8,790 nucleotides of DNA from an uncultured Clostridia bacterium (GCA_947302065.1 CAMYUO010000050.1:1-8790), one strand, 5' to 3'. Shown: positions 1-5,904, numbered from the stretch's first letter. Notes: a model not told the origin generated them from the sequence alone. Translations and numbers: made by a program.

Positions 1-12
1 CCGGACTGTTTT
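1..12. repeat. Right arm of a CAGTCC hairpin repeat, cut by the window edge
   Basis: The first bases, CCGGACTGTTTT, match the 3' half of the complete hairpin at the other end of the window (8772-8790), whose left arm is AACAGTCC. The left arm here would lie outside the window. A second copy with an A-rich left flank and T-rich right flank suggests a dispersed small palindrome that could act as a terminator or a REP-like element. Confidence 0.5.
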
Positions 13-29
13 AAAATTCACCCTTGCGG

Positions 30-120
30 AGCGCCTGACGGCAGGAGCGTTTCGCTGTCTGCGGACAGCGACTCGGGCGCTGCCCGAGACCCGCCACCTT
101 TTTTTACGAGAAAAAGGTGG
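30..120. repeat. Cluster of four adjacent hairpins (REP-like palindromic cluster)
   Basis: Four inverted repeats follow one another with almost no spacer. They are CCTG/CAGG (34-37 with 42-45), an 8-bp stem TCGCTGTC/GACAGCGA (52-59 with 64-71), a 7-bp stem CTCGGGC/GCCCGAG (72-78 with 82-88) and a 10-bp stem CCACCTTTTT/AAAAAGGTGG (94-103 with 111-120). The cluster lies directly downstream of the stop of the minus-strand amidohydrolase gene, so it probably ends or stabilises that transcript. The last stem carries its T-run inside the stem and has no U-tract after it on either strand, so it is not a textbook terminator. Its compact, G+C-rich palindromic make-up is typical of dispersed repeats. 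Copy number in the genome is unknown. Confidence 0.6.
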
Positions 121-136
121 ACGAAAAAACCTGTTA

Positions 137-937
137 TTATCTGATTTTCAACAAGCGCTGAGCGTTGCGCCCTAAGATATTTTCCTTGGCATCGTCGGAG
201 ATATCAAGGCGAAGTATCTTTTCACGTATATCCGCAGGGCTGTCCCACGGCAGGTCGCTTGCAAACAGCACTCTCTCGCTGCCGTGCTTATTGATTATCT
301 TTGTCATTATCTCGTCGGGACAATAGGTCGAGGTGAATGCGGTATCGAAATACACCTCGCCGTCTGTGCCTGCGAGTATCTCGTAAACGTCTTCCCAATA
401 GCTGTTGCAGCCGAGGTGCGCAAGGATGACTTTAAGGTCTTTGTGCCTTTTTATCATTTCGAGTGCAGGCTGTGCGGCGCAATGGACAACATCGGGCGAA
501 ACGACATCGTAGCCCGAGTGGAATATCACGGGCAGGTCGGCTTTTGCTATCTCATCGAGCAGCGGGTCGAGCTTTTTGTCGTTGATGAAAAAGCCCTGAT
601 AATCGGGGTGCAGCTTGATGCCGTGCAGTCCCAGCTGCCTGATGCGCCATACCTCGTCGATGGCGTCCTCTGCATCGGGGTGGACTGAGCCGAACGAGAT
701 GATGCGCTCGCTGTCCTGCTGCTTTGCCCAATCGTTGATTATCGTCTGCTGTGAGGGTTTTGTGGCGATAGGCAGCATGACCGACTTATCTATCCCCCAC
801 TCGTCCATGCGTTCGAGCGTCTGCTCGACAAGGCCTCGTGTGTACGGCGTTATGCCAGCGCACTTTTCAAGCACGCACATGGCTTTTTCTGCGATTTTCG
901 GGTTGAATGCGTGAACGTGGAAATCTATCGTGAGCAA
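137..937 (-). CDS. Amidohydrolase-2 family metal-dependent hydrolase
   Basis: The product is a 266-residue TIM-barrel hydrolase of the amidohydrolase 2 type (PF04909-like), cytoplasmic, with unknown substrate. Counting from the TTG start, the N-terminal metal motif D-F-H-V-H has His7 and His9. GIKLHP (Lys108, His110), FHSG (His140), AHLG (His174) and ASDLPWD (Asp228) follow in the order expected for this superfamily. The length is normal for the family. The TTG at 937 is chosen because a strong promoter (982-1010) lies inside the longer GTG-started reading frame, which would begin at 991, so that codon falls in the -10 region. AAAGGA lies 11 bases upstream of the TTG. An ATG at 976 would be almost leaderless and is less likely. 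The gene is transcribed alone, divergently from the DUF6106-nnr operon. Family members include decarboxylases and lactone or amide hydrolases, and nothing here picks one. Confidence 0.85.
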   Translation of the reverse strand: MLTIDFHVHAFNPKIAEKAMCVLEKCAGITPYTRGLVEQTLERMDEWGIDKSVMLPIATKPSQQTIINDWAKQQDSERIISFGSVHPDAEDAIDEVWRIRQLGLHGIKLHPDYQGFFINDKKLDPLLDEIAKADLPVIFHSGYDVVSPDVVHCAAQPALEMIKRHKDLKVILAHLGCNSYWEDVYEILAGTDGEVYFDTAFTSTYCPDEIMTKIINKHGSERVLFASDLPWDSPADIREKILRLDISDDAKENILGRNAQRLLKIR

Positions 938-981
938 TTGTATACATATCCTTTCATCTTTGAGTTTACAATACATAAGAC

Positions 982-1010
982 AGTATAGCACAAATGCCCT
1001 GCCATTTCAA
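982..1010 (-). promoter_or_regulatory. Promoter of the amidohydrolase gene
   Basis: Read on the minus strand, TTGAAA (1010-1005) is followed by 17 bases and TATACT (987-982). TGC directly before the -10 makes it an extended -10 promoter. The predicted start of transcription is near 975, which rules out the GTG start at 991. The promoter faces away from the one at 1048-1076. Confidence 0.8.
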
Positions 1011-1047
1011 CATAAATGCGGTGTTTTCAGTATTTGTCACAAAACCC

Positions 1048-1076
1048 TTGAAAAAAAGCGTGGGTTGTGCTACAAT
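1048..1076 (+). promoter_or_regulatory. Promoter of the DUF6106-nnr operon
   Basis: TTGAAA (1048-1053), a 17-base spacer and TACAAT (1071-1076), with TGC before the -10. Transcription should begin near 1083, leaving a leader of about 38 bases that contains the ribosome binding site AAAGGA (1107-1112), 8 bases before the ATG at 1121. The two divergent -35 boxes are 37 bases apart, so one bound regulator could affect both, but no clear dyad lies between them. Confidence 0.8.
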
Positions 1077-1120
1077 GATTACAATGACTGCGCCCACCCG
1101 GGCACGAAAGGAAAGAAATT

Positions 1121-1684
1121 ATGGACGTTTTTATGGAACAGGTCGTTGCAAAGGAGCCTACCAGCCGTGACAAGATGCTCGGCATATGGCTGAAGATATC
1201 AGCTTTCGCCTTTGCGTTCGGTCTTATTCTTGCATCTATCGCATTTTTCCCATACATCGCACCGCTTGCGCTGTTTGTCGGCTTTCTTGCCGTATGGTTC
1301 GCTTTCAAGCTCGAAAAAAAGCTGACGATAGAATACGAATATGCCTTTACAAACGGCGAGCTCGATGTTGACAAGATAACTGCAAAAAGCAAGCGCAAAA
1401 GGCTTTGCAGCGTGCATCTGGGCACGATAAAGGCTTTCGGCAAATGGAACGATGATATGGAAGTCGAGGCTGATGCAACGATGGTCATCGCATCAGACAA
1501 CAGCGGCAAGCTCGACGAATACTACATTGATTTCAACTATAAAGATTACGGAGAAACGACGCTTTTCATTTCGCCGAATGCTCAGCTGCTGGACATGATG
1601 GTACCGTTTCTTCCGAGGGAGATACGCAGGGAGTTCGAGAAAACTTACAAGTCACCGACAGGCATCGGGGCTGACAAAGAATAA
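1121..1684 (+). CDS. DUF6106-like two-helix membrane protein
   Basis: This 187-residue protein has a short polar N-terminus, two adjacent hydrophobic segments (about 22-42 and 44-64) and a soluble domain of about 120 residues. The stretch after the second helix, I-E-Y-E-Y-A-F-T-N-G-E-L-D-V-D-K-I followed by the basic KSKRKRL (90-96), fits the family I know as DUF6106 from Firmicutes, which pairs a membrane hairpin with a YEY...GELDIDKI...KRKR-type cytoplasmic domain. The family name is from memory, not a search. Function is unknown. The ATG at 1121 is supported by AAAGGA with an 8-base spacer; a second ATG four codons later lacks one. It is the first gene of an operon: nnr begins 12 bases after its stop and the nnr ribosome binding site overlaps this stop codon, so the two are probably translationally linked. 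Confidence 0.75.
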   Translation: MDVFMEQVVAKEPTSRDKMLGIWLKISAFAFAFGLILASIAFFPYIAPLALFVGFLAVWFAFKLEKKLTIEYEYAFTNGELDVDKITAKSKRKRLCSVHLGTIKAFGKWNDDMEVEADATMVIASDNSGKLDEYYIDFNYKDYGETTLFISPNAQLLDMMVPFLPREIRREFEKTYKSPTGIGADKE

Positions 1685-1696
1685 GGAGCTTGGCAA

Positions 1697-3214
1697 ATGG
1701 AACATATCCTGACAACAGCACAGATGAGAGACTGCGAAAAGCGCTCCGATGAGCTTGGCGTGAGTCTTTCTCAGCTTATGGACAATGCAGGCGAGGCACT
1801 TGCAAGAGCCGTGCTGAAAAGATGCACTCAGCAAGGGCTGAGAAAGTGTGTCATTCTCGCAGGCAAGGGCAACAACGGCGGTGACGGCTTTGTTGCGGCG
1901 GATTTTCTCGTATTTGCGGGCGCCGATGTGACCGTTCTGCTTTGCTGCGGCGAGCCTGCGACGGAGCTTGCAAAGGCTGCATTTGCAAAAATGAGCGATG
2001 CTGTCAGGGTCACGAGCGACCCGAATGGCGTTTTTGACGGCTGCGAGGTCATCGTTGACTGCGTTTTCGGGACAGGCTTCAAAGGCGCACTTTCGCAGGA
2101 AATTGCCGACATTTTCACGGCAGCGAATGAAAGCTCTGCACTGCGCATAGCGTGCGATGTGCCGTCGGGCTGCAACGCAAAGAGCGGACAAGCTGATGAC
2201 AGGTCGTTCAGAGCAGATATAACTATAACGATGCACCGCAAAAAGCTGGGTCTTATGTTCTCACCGACGAGATATTTCTGCGGAGAGACCGAGGTCGCCG
2301 ACATAGGCATACCTGTTCAGTGCGATGATGAAAACGACTGCCCTGTCAGCGTCTGCGACGAGCAGTTCGTAAAAGATATCCTGCCCGTGAGACTTCCCTA
2401 CGGTCACAAGGGCACGTTCGGGCGGCTGACAGCTGTCTGCGGCAGCGACACTTACGTCGGCGCAGCGGGAATGAGCGTGCTCGGCGCAATGAGAACGGGC
2501 GTGGGGCTTTGCGACCTTTGCACGACGCACAGGGTCGTTACCTCGCTTTCTGCGACGATACTTGAATGTATATACACCCAGCTCGGCAAGGACGACAAGG
2601 GATTCTTCCTTGAGAGCAACGCCGATGTGATCCTTGAAAAGACAAAGAATTCGGGCTGTCTGCTGATAGGCTGCGGCATCGGGCATACAAAACAGACCGA
2701 AAAGCTCGTGGCACGCATTGCCGAAGGATCGCAGTGCCCTGTGGTGATAGATGCCGACGGAATAAACTCGCTTGCGGCGAATATAGATGTATTACAGAAG
2801 AAAAGATCCGATGTGATACTCACACCTCACCCGAAAGAGCTTTCAAGGCTGTGCGGCTGCAGCATAGGGCAGGTCATCGACGACCCGCTCGGGTGCGCAA
2901 TGCAGTTAGCCGAGAAATACGATGTTACGGTACTTGCAAAGAGCAGCGAGAGCATCGTTGTGACAAGCAGCGGCTGCATCATGACGAACGCAGGCAACAC
3001 AGCGCTTTCCAAGGGCGGCTCGGGCGACATTCTCGCAGGCATGACGGCATCGCTCGTGGCGCAGGGCTGCAGACCGCAGGACGCTTGTGCAGCGGCAAGC
3101 TTTATTCTCGGCAGGACTGCCGAGCTGCTTTGCAAAGATGCATCGCCGAGGTCGGTGCTGCCGACAGACATTCTTGCGGCTCTGCCGAAAAGTCTGAAAG
3201 CGATAGAGGAATAA
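1697..3214 (+). CDS. nnr: Bifunctional NAD(P)H-hydrate repair enzyme (epimerase + ADP/ATP-dependent dehydratase)
   Basis: Nnr repairs NADHX and NADPHX, the damaged hydrated forms of NAD(P)H. An N-terminal YjeF epimerase domain interconverts R and S forms, and a C-terminal ribokinase-like domain dehydrates the S form using ADP or ATP. In the 505 residues the epimerase half shows AGKGNNGGDG (55-64), DCVFGTGF (121-128) and CDVPSG (153-158). The dehydratase half shows GHKGTFGR (236-243), IDADGIN (351-357), LTPHPKE (375-381) and the nucleotide-binding NAGNTALSKGGSGDILAG (431-448) with the likely catalytic Asp444. Length and domain order are normal for bacterial fused Nnr, and all key motifs are present. 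The ATG follows TAAGGAG (1682-1688), which overlaps the upstream stop, with 8 bases of spacing. It is cytoplasmic and is the second and last gene of its operon, ended by the hairpin at 3227-3255. Confidence 0.95.
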   Translation: MEHILTTAQMRDCEKRSDELGVSLSQLMDNAGEALARAVLKRCTQQGLRKCVILAGKGNNGGDGFVAADFLVFAGADVTVLLCCGEPATELAKAAFAKMSDAVRVTSDPNGVFDGCEVIVDCVFGTGFKGALSQEIADIFTAANESSALRIACDVPSGCNAKSGQADDRSFRADITITMHRKKLGLMFSPTRYFCGETEVADIGIPVQCDDENDCPVSVCDEQFVKDILPVRLPYGHKGTFGRLTAVCGSDTYVGAAGMSVLGAMRTGVGLCDLCTTHRVVTSLSATILECIYTQLGKDDKGFFLESNADVILEKTKNSGCLLIGCGIGHTKQTEKLVARIAEGSQCPVVIDADGINSLAANIDVLQKKRSDVILTPHPKELSRLCGCSIGQVIDDPLGCAMQLAEKYDVTVLAKSSESIVVTSSGCIMTNAGNTALSKGGSGDILAGMTASLVAQGCRPQDACAAASFILGRTAELLCKDASPRSVLPTDILAALPKSLKAIEE

Positions 3215-3226
3215 AAGATACAAAAG

Positions 3227-3255
3227 GTCAGCTTCTGCGGAGGCTGACTTTTTTT
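3227..3255 (+). terminator. Rho-independent terminator of the DUF6106-nnr operon
   Basis: A 9-bp stem GTCAGCTTC/GAGGCTGAC (3227-3235 with 3240-3248, one G-T pair) closes a TGCG loop and runs straight into seven T (3249-3255). It begins 12 bases after the nnr stop. Upstream A bases can extend the stem by pairing with the T-run. Confidence 0.9.
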
Positions 3256-3276
3256 GTCCGTTGGCACGGACAAAAA
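3251..3276. other. Second hairpin sharing the terminator's T-run
   Basis: TTTTTGTCCGT (3251-3261) is perfectly complementary to ACGGACAAAAA (3266-3276), giving an 11-bp stem with a TGGC loop. Its left arm is built from the T-run of the nnr terminator. On the minus strand the stem would also be preceded and followed by A/T runs, but no gene there needs it. Confidence 0.6.
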
Positions 3277-3289
3277 GTGAATAGTGAAT
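3276..3289. repeat. Heptamer tandem repeat AGTGAAT x2
   Basis: Two exact copies of AGTGAAT (3276-3282, 3283-3289) are followed by AATTAAG. They sit between the nnr terminator and the lipoprotein gene. The following stretch to 3340 has no clear promoter and no reading frame of note. Confidence 0.5.
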
Positions 3290-3352
3290 AATTAAGGTGT
3301 TCGCTGCGCTCACGATTTTAAGCGGCAGCAAAACTGAAATTGGAGGCAGATT

Positions 3353-3865
3353 ATGCGAAGAAAGATAATTGCGATAGTTTTAGCGGCGGCGTGCCTTTGT
3401 TCCTGCTCGGGCAGCGGCAGCGCAAAGCCGTGCGATGTTGACGAAAAGTTCCGCTCAGACGTGACGATAACGCAGGGCGGCAAGGAGTACTGCGCCGAGA
3501 TGCGCCGTGCCGATGCTGACATCTGGGAGCTTGATTTCTCAAAGCCCGACACCGTGGCAGGCATGAAGCTCGGCTTTACGGGCAGCATCTGCACGCTTGA
3601 ATTTGAGGACCTGAAATATGAGCTTGACCGCTCGCAGATATCGCAGTATTCAATGGCGAGCCTGTGCTGCGGCGCTGTCGAACAGCTCATCGCAAAGCGT
3701 GAGCTCGACTGCCGCAAGACCGACGATTCTCTCGTTGAAAAAGGCACTGTCAGCGGCGAGGATTTCGAGGCGTTTTTTGACGGCGGAAAGCTGACAAAGA
3801 TAGCGTTCGGCGAACAGCTGATATGCGATTTTCAGGCACAAAAAAGCGGAGAGCTTTCCGAGTGA
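3353..3865 (+). CDS. Small Cys-rich lipoprotein of unknown function
   Basis: The 170-residue product starts with the basic MRRK, a hydrophobic stretch (5-15) and a lipobox L-C-S-C, with Cys18 as the likely lipidation site, then a Gly/Ser linker. It should be exported and anchored to the outer face of the cell membrane. The mature part is an alternating beta-rich sequence (T-I-T-Q-G-G-K-E-Y-C, D-I-W-E-L-D-F, T-L-E-F-E-D-L-K-Y-E-L) that loosely recalls LolA-like clostridial lipoproteins; this is an impression only. It carries seven further cysteines (27, 47, 80, 105, 106, 120, 158), which is many for such a protein. The start is supported by GGAGG (3342-3346), 6 bases before the ATG. I see no strong promoter of its own: TTGGCA (3261) with TGAATA (3285) is weak, so read-through from nnr or an undetected promoter is possible. 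It converges on the peptidase gene, 24 bases away. Confidence 0.75.
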   Translation: MRRKIIAIVLAAACLCSCSGSGSAKPCDVDEKFRSDVTITQGGKEYCAEMRRADADIWELDFSKPDTVAGMKLGFTGSICTLEFEDLKYELDRSQISQYSMASLCCGAVEQLIAKRELDCRKTDDSLVEKGTVSGEDFEAFFDGGKLTKIAFGEQLICDFQAQKSGELSE

Positions 3866-3877
3866 AATGCTCTCCGC
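3840..3877 (-). terminator. Terminator of the C39-like peptidase gene
   Basis: A 9-bp stem GCGGAGAGC/GCTCTCCGC (3846-3854 with 3869-3877) is followed, reading on the minus strand, by six T (complement of 3845-3840). It lies 12 bases past the peptidase stop. The left arm and A-run lie inside the last codons of the convergent lipoprotein gene, whose stop (3863-3865) sits in the loop. On the plus strand the stem has only a poor T-tract. Confidence 0.85.
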
Positions 3878-3889
3878 AGTGTTTCATTA

Positions 3890-5194
3890 TCAGTCAAGTG
3901 CGATGATGCACTTTGGTTCTTCTTCGACCTTTGCGACCGACTGGTCAAGTTCATCGGCAGCGACTTTGACAAGCGACTTTGCGCCCTTGCCGTAGCCTGT
4001 ATCGCCGTAGAAGAAATACAGCTTGCCGTTCTCGACAACATAAGCTGACGGCTCGACAAAGTGAACTATCGAATACGGGTGGTGAACGATACCCCACGCA
4101 TATCTGACAGACAGGATAGAATGCTTGCCCTGGTCTATGAGCTTTTTCAGCGTCACCGACGGCTTTTCCTTATCGGAATAGAGGTTCTTTGCAGTGTATT
4201 TGCCGTTTGAATAGAGCTCGAAGAGCTCGATGACCATTGGTGCGCTCATTCCGCCCTCGCCTACTCCGCTTGACATACTGCCCTGGTCGCACAGCTTGTT
4301 TTTCTCGGAAAAGATGATAAGCTCGTCTTTATCCCAGCTCTCGCCCTTATCGTAACGTGCAAGCACAACGGCAGCGGTCGGTCCGCAAGCGGACGTTCCG
4401 AAGATCTTTCCGCCCTCCTGTCCGATAACGCTGGTCGGCAGGGCAACTGCGTCCTTGACCTGCTTTGCGGCAGATGCTTTGACATATCTCTTTTCGAGCA
4501 TGAAATCAATTTCTATGTAACCGTTGTGGGTCGTGTCGGGTACGCCTGTATAGTAACCGATCTCGTCTTTATTATCTATCGTATAGGCAAGCTGGAGCTG
4601 TTCGTTGAACACCTGCGTACCCTGTGGCAGTTCGTAAAGATTTGCCTTTTCGCCGTCAGCTGCTAAGTCAGCAACGAGAACGTGGCTTTCGCCGCCAATT
4701 ACCCTATCGTTTCCCGTGCCTGCAAAGGCTGCGACTTTATAGGAATATGTGTTTCCGTGCTCGGCATTTTCATCGGTGAACGTTGTATTTTCCTTGCCGT
4801 CGAGAGTTGCGGCAGTTTCCCACTCATCGCTCTTTTGGCGATAGACGATATATCCGTCAGCGCCGTCTGCGGCCTGCCACTTGATAACGACATTGCCCGC
4901 ATCGTCCAATGCGTAGTCGGCTGCGAGGTCGACGACCGACGGAACAGGCTTTGCGGTCTGCGTCGTGGTAGTTGCGGCAGTTGTTGTTGTCGTCGTCCGG
5001 GTCGTTGTGTCGGGCACGCTTGATTTTTTCAGCGGCGCATCGCTCGATGATGACGATTTGTCCGAAACGAGCTGCACCGTCAGCCATATCAGCACGCCGA
5101 GTGCGGCGAGCAGAGCTATCAATGCGATTATAAGTCCTACCCGTTTTGCAACCTGCGGTTTTTTCTCTTTTTGATGAGTTCTGCGGCTGCTCAT
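3890..5194 (-). CDS. Membrane-anchored FN3 / C39-like cysteine peptidase
   Basis: This 434-residue protein has a basic N-terminus (1-18), one membrane helix (about 19-43), a Ser-rich then Thr-rich linker (46-82, including a long T-tract), a fibronectin type III domain (about 86-175; W-Q-A-A-D-G-A-D-G-Y-I-V-Y-R and Y-S-Y-K-V-A-A-F) and a C-terminal peptidase_C39_2-like domain. The likely catalytic residues are Cys270 (TSACGPTA), His378 (SIVHFVEP) and Asp398 (YGDTG). The positive-inside rule puts the FN3 and peptidase outside the cell, as a tethered surface cysteine peptidase. The substrate is unknown. C39 domains often cleave double-glycine leaders inside bacteriocin exporters, but there is no transporter here. 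The start ATG follows a G-run (5211-5206) 11 bases upstream. It has its own promoter (5287-5315) with a leader of about 85 bases and its own terminator (3840-3877). Confidence 0.85.
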   Translation of the reverse strand: MSSRRTHQKEKKPQVAKRVGLIIALIALLAALGVLIWLTVQLVSDKSSSSSDAPLKKSSVPDTTTRTTTTTTAATTTTQTAKPVPSVVDLAADYALDDAGNVVIKWQAADGADGYIVYRQKSDEWETAATLDGKENTTFTDENAEHGNTYSYKVAAFAGTGNDRVIGGESHVLVADLAADGEKANLYELPQGTQVFNEQLQLAYTIDNKDEIGYYTGVPDTTHNGYIEIDFMLEKRYVKASAAKQVKDAVALPTSVIGQEGGKIFGTSACGPTAAVVLARYDKGESWDKDELIIFSEKNKLCDQGSMSSGVGEGGMSAPMVIELFELYSNGKYTAKNLYSDKEKPSVTLKKLIDQGKHSILSVRYAWGIVHHPYSIVHFVEPSAYVVENGKLYFFYGDTGYGKGAKSLVKVAADELDQSVAKVEEEPKCIIALD

Positions 5195-5286
5195 ATCTGA
5201 TGTGTCCCCCCTGAAGATAAGATTCTTCCTTTTTTTCCATTCATAGTATATTAGGTTCGATTTTTTCTTTATATTCTCGGATAAAT

Positions 5287-5315
5287 ATTATAACATATTA
5301 AGAGAACATCGTCAA
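5287..5315 (-). promoter_or_regulatory. Promoter of the peptidase gene
   Basis: On the minus strand, TTGACG (5315-5310), a 17-base spacer and a perfect TATAAT (5292-5287), with TGT before the -10. Transcription should begin near 5280. The leader down to the ATG at 5194 is A/T-rich and ends in an unusually G-rich ribosome binding site. Confidence 0.85.
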
Positions 5316-5364
5316 CGGGCAATAAAATCAACGTTCAGAGAACTTGTGACCATTTTTCTGTACA

Positions 5365-5384
5365 TTTTCACAACATTGTGAAAA
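5365..5384. other. Perfect 8-4-8 inverted repeat upstream of the peptidase promoter
   Basis: TTTTCACA (5365-5372) and TGTGAAAA (5377-5384) flank ACAT. The site lies 50 bases upstream of the -35 of the peptidase promoter and just past the terminator of the DUF3592-like gene. It could be an operator or a weak hairpin. The half-sites point the opposite way to a Rex site. Confidence 0.4.
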
Positions 5385-5393
5385 GCAGGTGAT

Positions 5394-5430
5394 AAAACTC
5401 CCGCCCGGGCGCTGATGCCCTGACGGGAGT
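5394..5430 (-). terminator. Terminator of the DUF3592-like gene
   Basis: ACTCCCG (5397-5403) pairs with CGGGAGT (5424-5430), and an inner GGGC/GCCC adds to the stem. On the minus strand it is followed by TTTTATC. It begins 9 bases past the stop of the gene that ends at 5440. Confidence 0.8.
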
Positions 5431-5439
5431 ATGTATACA

Positions 5440-5847
5440 TTATTTTGCAAGCCAGAGAGTCACGCCTGCCAAGGCAGCGGAAGCGGCGATGATAAGTCCG
5501 CCTGTGAAAGCGCCCGTCTTTTGCTTGGTGGTCATAAACTCCTTTGGTTTGAGCGGATTGAACTTGATGTTGACCTTGTCGCCGACTTTATAGGCTTTGC
5601 GGTTTTCCGACTTTACGCCTGCGGCTTTTTTATACGTCTGTGTGCCGACATTGAACTCGAGCACAGGGCGGTAGCTGTAAGTGGTCTTGCCCTTGTCATC
5701 TGTGTCGCCTTTTCGCTTGATGTCAACTATCGTTGCAACGCCCGGCTCGGTGCATCTGTTCTTTTTCCTTATTCCCTTGACGATGATGAACACGCCGACA
5801 AGACATACCAGACCCGAAATGATGAGAAGTATTCCTTTGATCCCCAT
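5440..5847 (-). CDS. DUF3592-like small membrane protein
   Basis: The 135-residue product has a membrane helix at each end (about 4-24 and 112-133) with an extracytoplasmic or cytoplasmic beta-rich domain between them. The central pattern fits the DUF3592 family: A-T-I-V-D-I, then Y-S-Y-R-P-V-L-E-F-N-V-G-T-Q-T-Y, then V-G-D-K-V-N-I-K-F-N-P-L-K-P-K-E-F. The Y.PV.EF and V.I.FNP.NP-type motifs are the recognisable parts. No enzymatic function is known for the family. The ATG at 5847 follows AAAGGGG (5863-5857) with 9 bases of spacing. It is a single-gene unit with its own promoter (5909-5937) and terminator (5394-5430). Confidence 0.75.
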   Translation of the reverse strand: MGIKGILLIISGLVCLVGVFIIVKGIRKKNRCTEPGVATIVDIKRKGDTDDKGKTTYSYRPVLEFNVGTQTYKKAAGVKSENRKAYKVGDKVNIKFNPLKPKEFMTTKQKTGAFTGGLIIAASAALAGVTLWLAK

Positions 5848-5884
5848 AGATAACTACCCCTTTCAGTTTATCGTAATAATTCTT

Positions 5885-5904
5885 ACAAGCAGACATTTGC
5901 TTGT
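5885..5904. promoter_or_regulatory. Inverted repeat over the start of the DUF3592-like transcript
   Basis: ACAAGCA (5885-5891) and TGCTTGT (5898-5904) are exact inverted copies around GACATT. The dyad begins four bases downstream of the -10 box on the minus strand, so it covers the expected transcription start near 5902 and the first 20 bases of the leader. It may be a repressor operator or a 5' stabilising hairpin. Confidence 0.45.

Noticed and set aside
284..688. Plus-strand frame of 134 codons inside the amidohydrolase gene
   Set aside because: It is fully antisense to a gene with all its metal-binding motifs, has no ribosome binding site and is explained by codon bias.
3251..3290. Promoter of the lipoprotein gene (TTGGCA / TGAATA)
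   Set aside because: The -10 is poor, the spacer is 18 and the -35 sits inside a perfect hairpin. It is much weaker than the seven promoters listed.
2261..3331. Several frames overlapping nnr on both strands
   Set aside because: nnr has every expected motif across this stretch. The others are antisense or out-of-frame, without start signals.
5365..5384. Rex (redox) operator
   Set aside because: Rex sites have TTGTGA...TCACAA order; here the half-sites are in the opposite order (TCACA...TGTGA).
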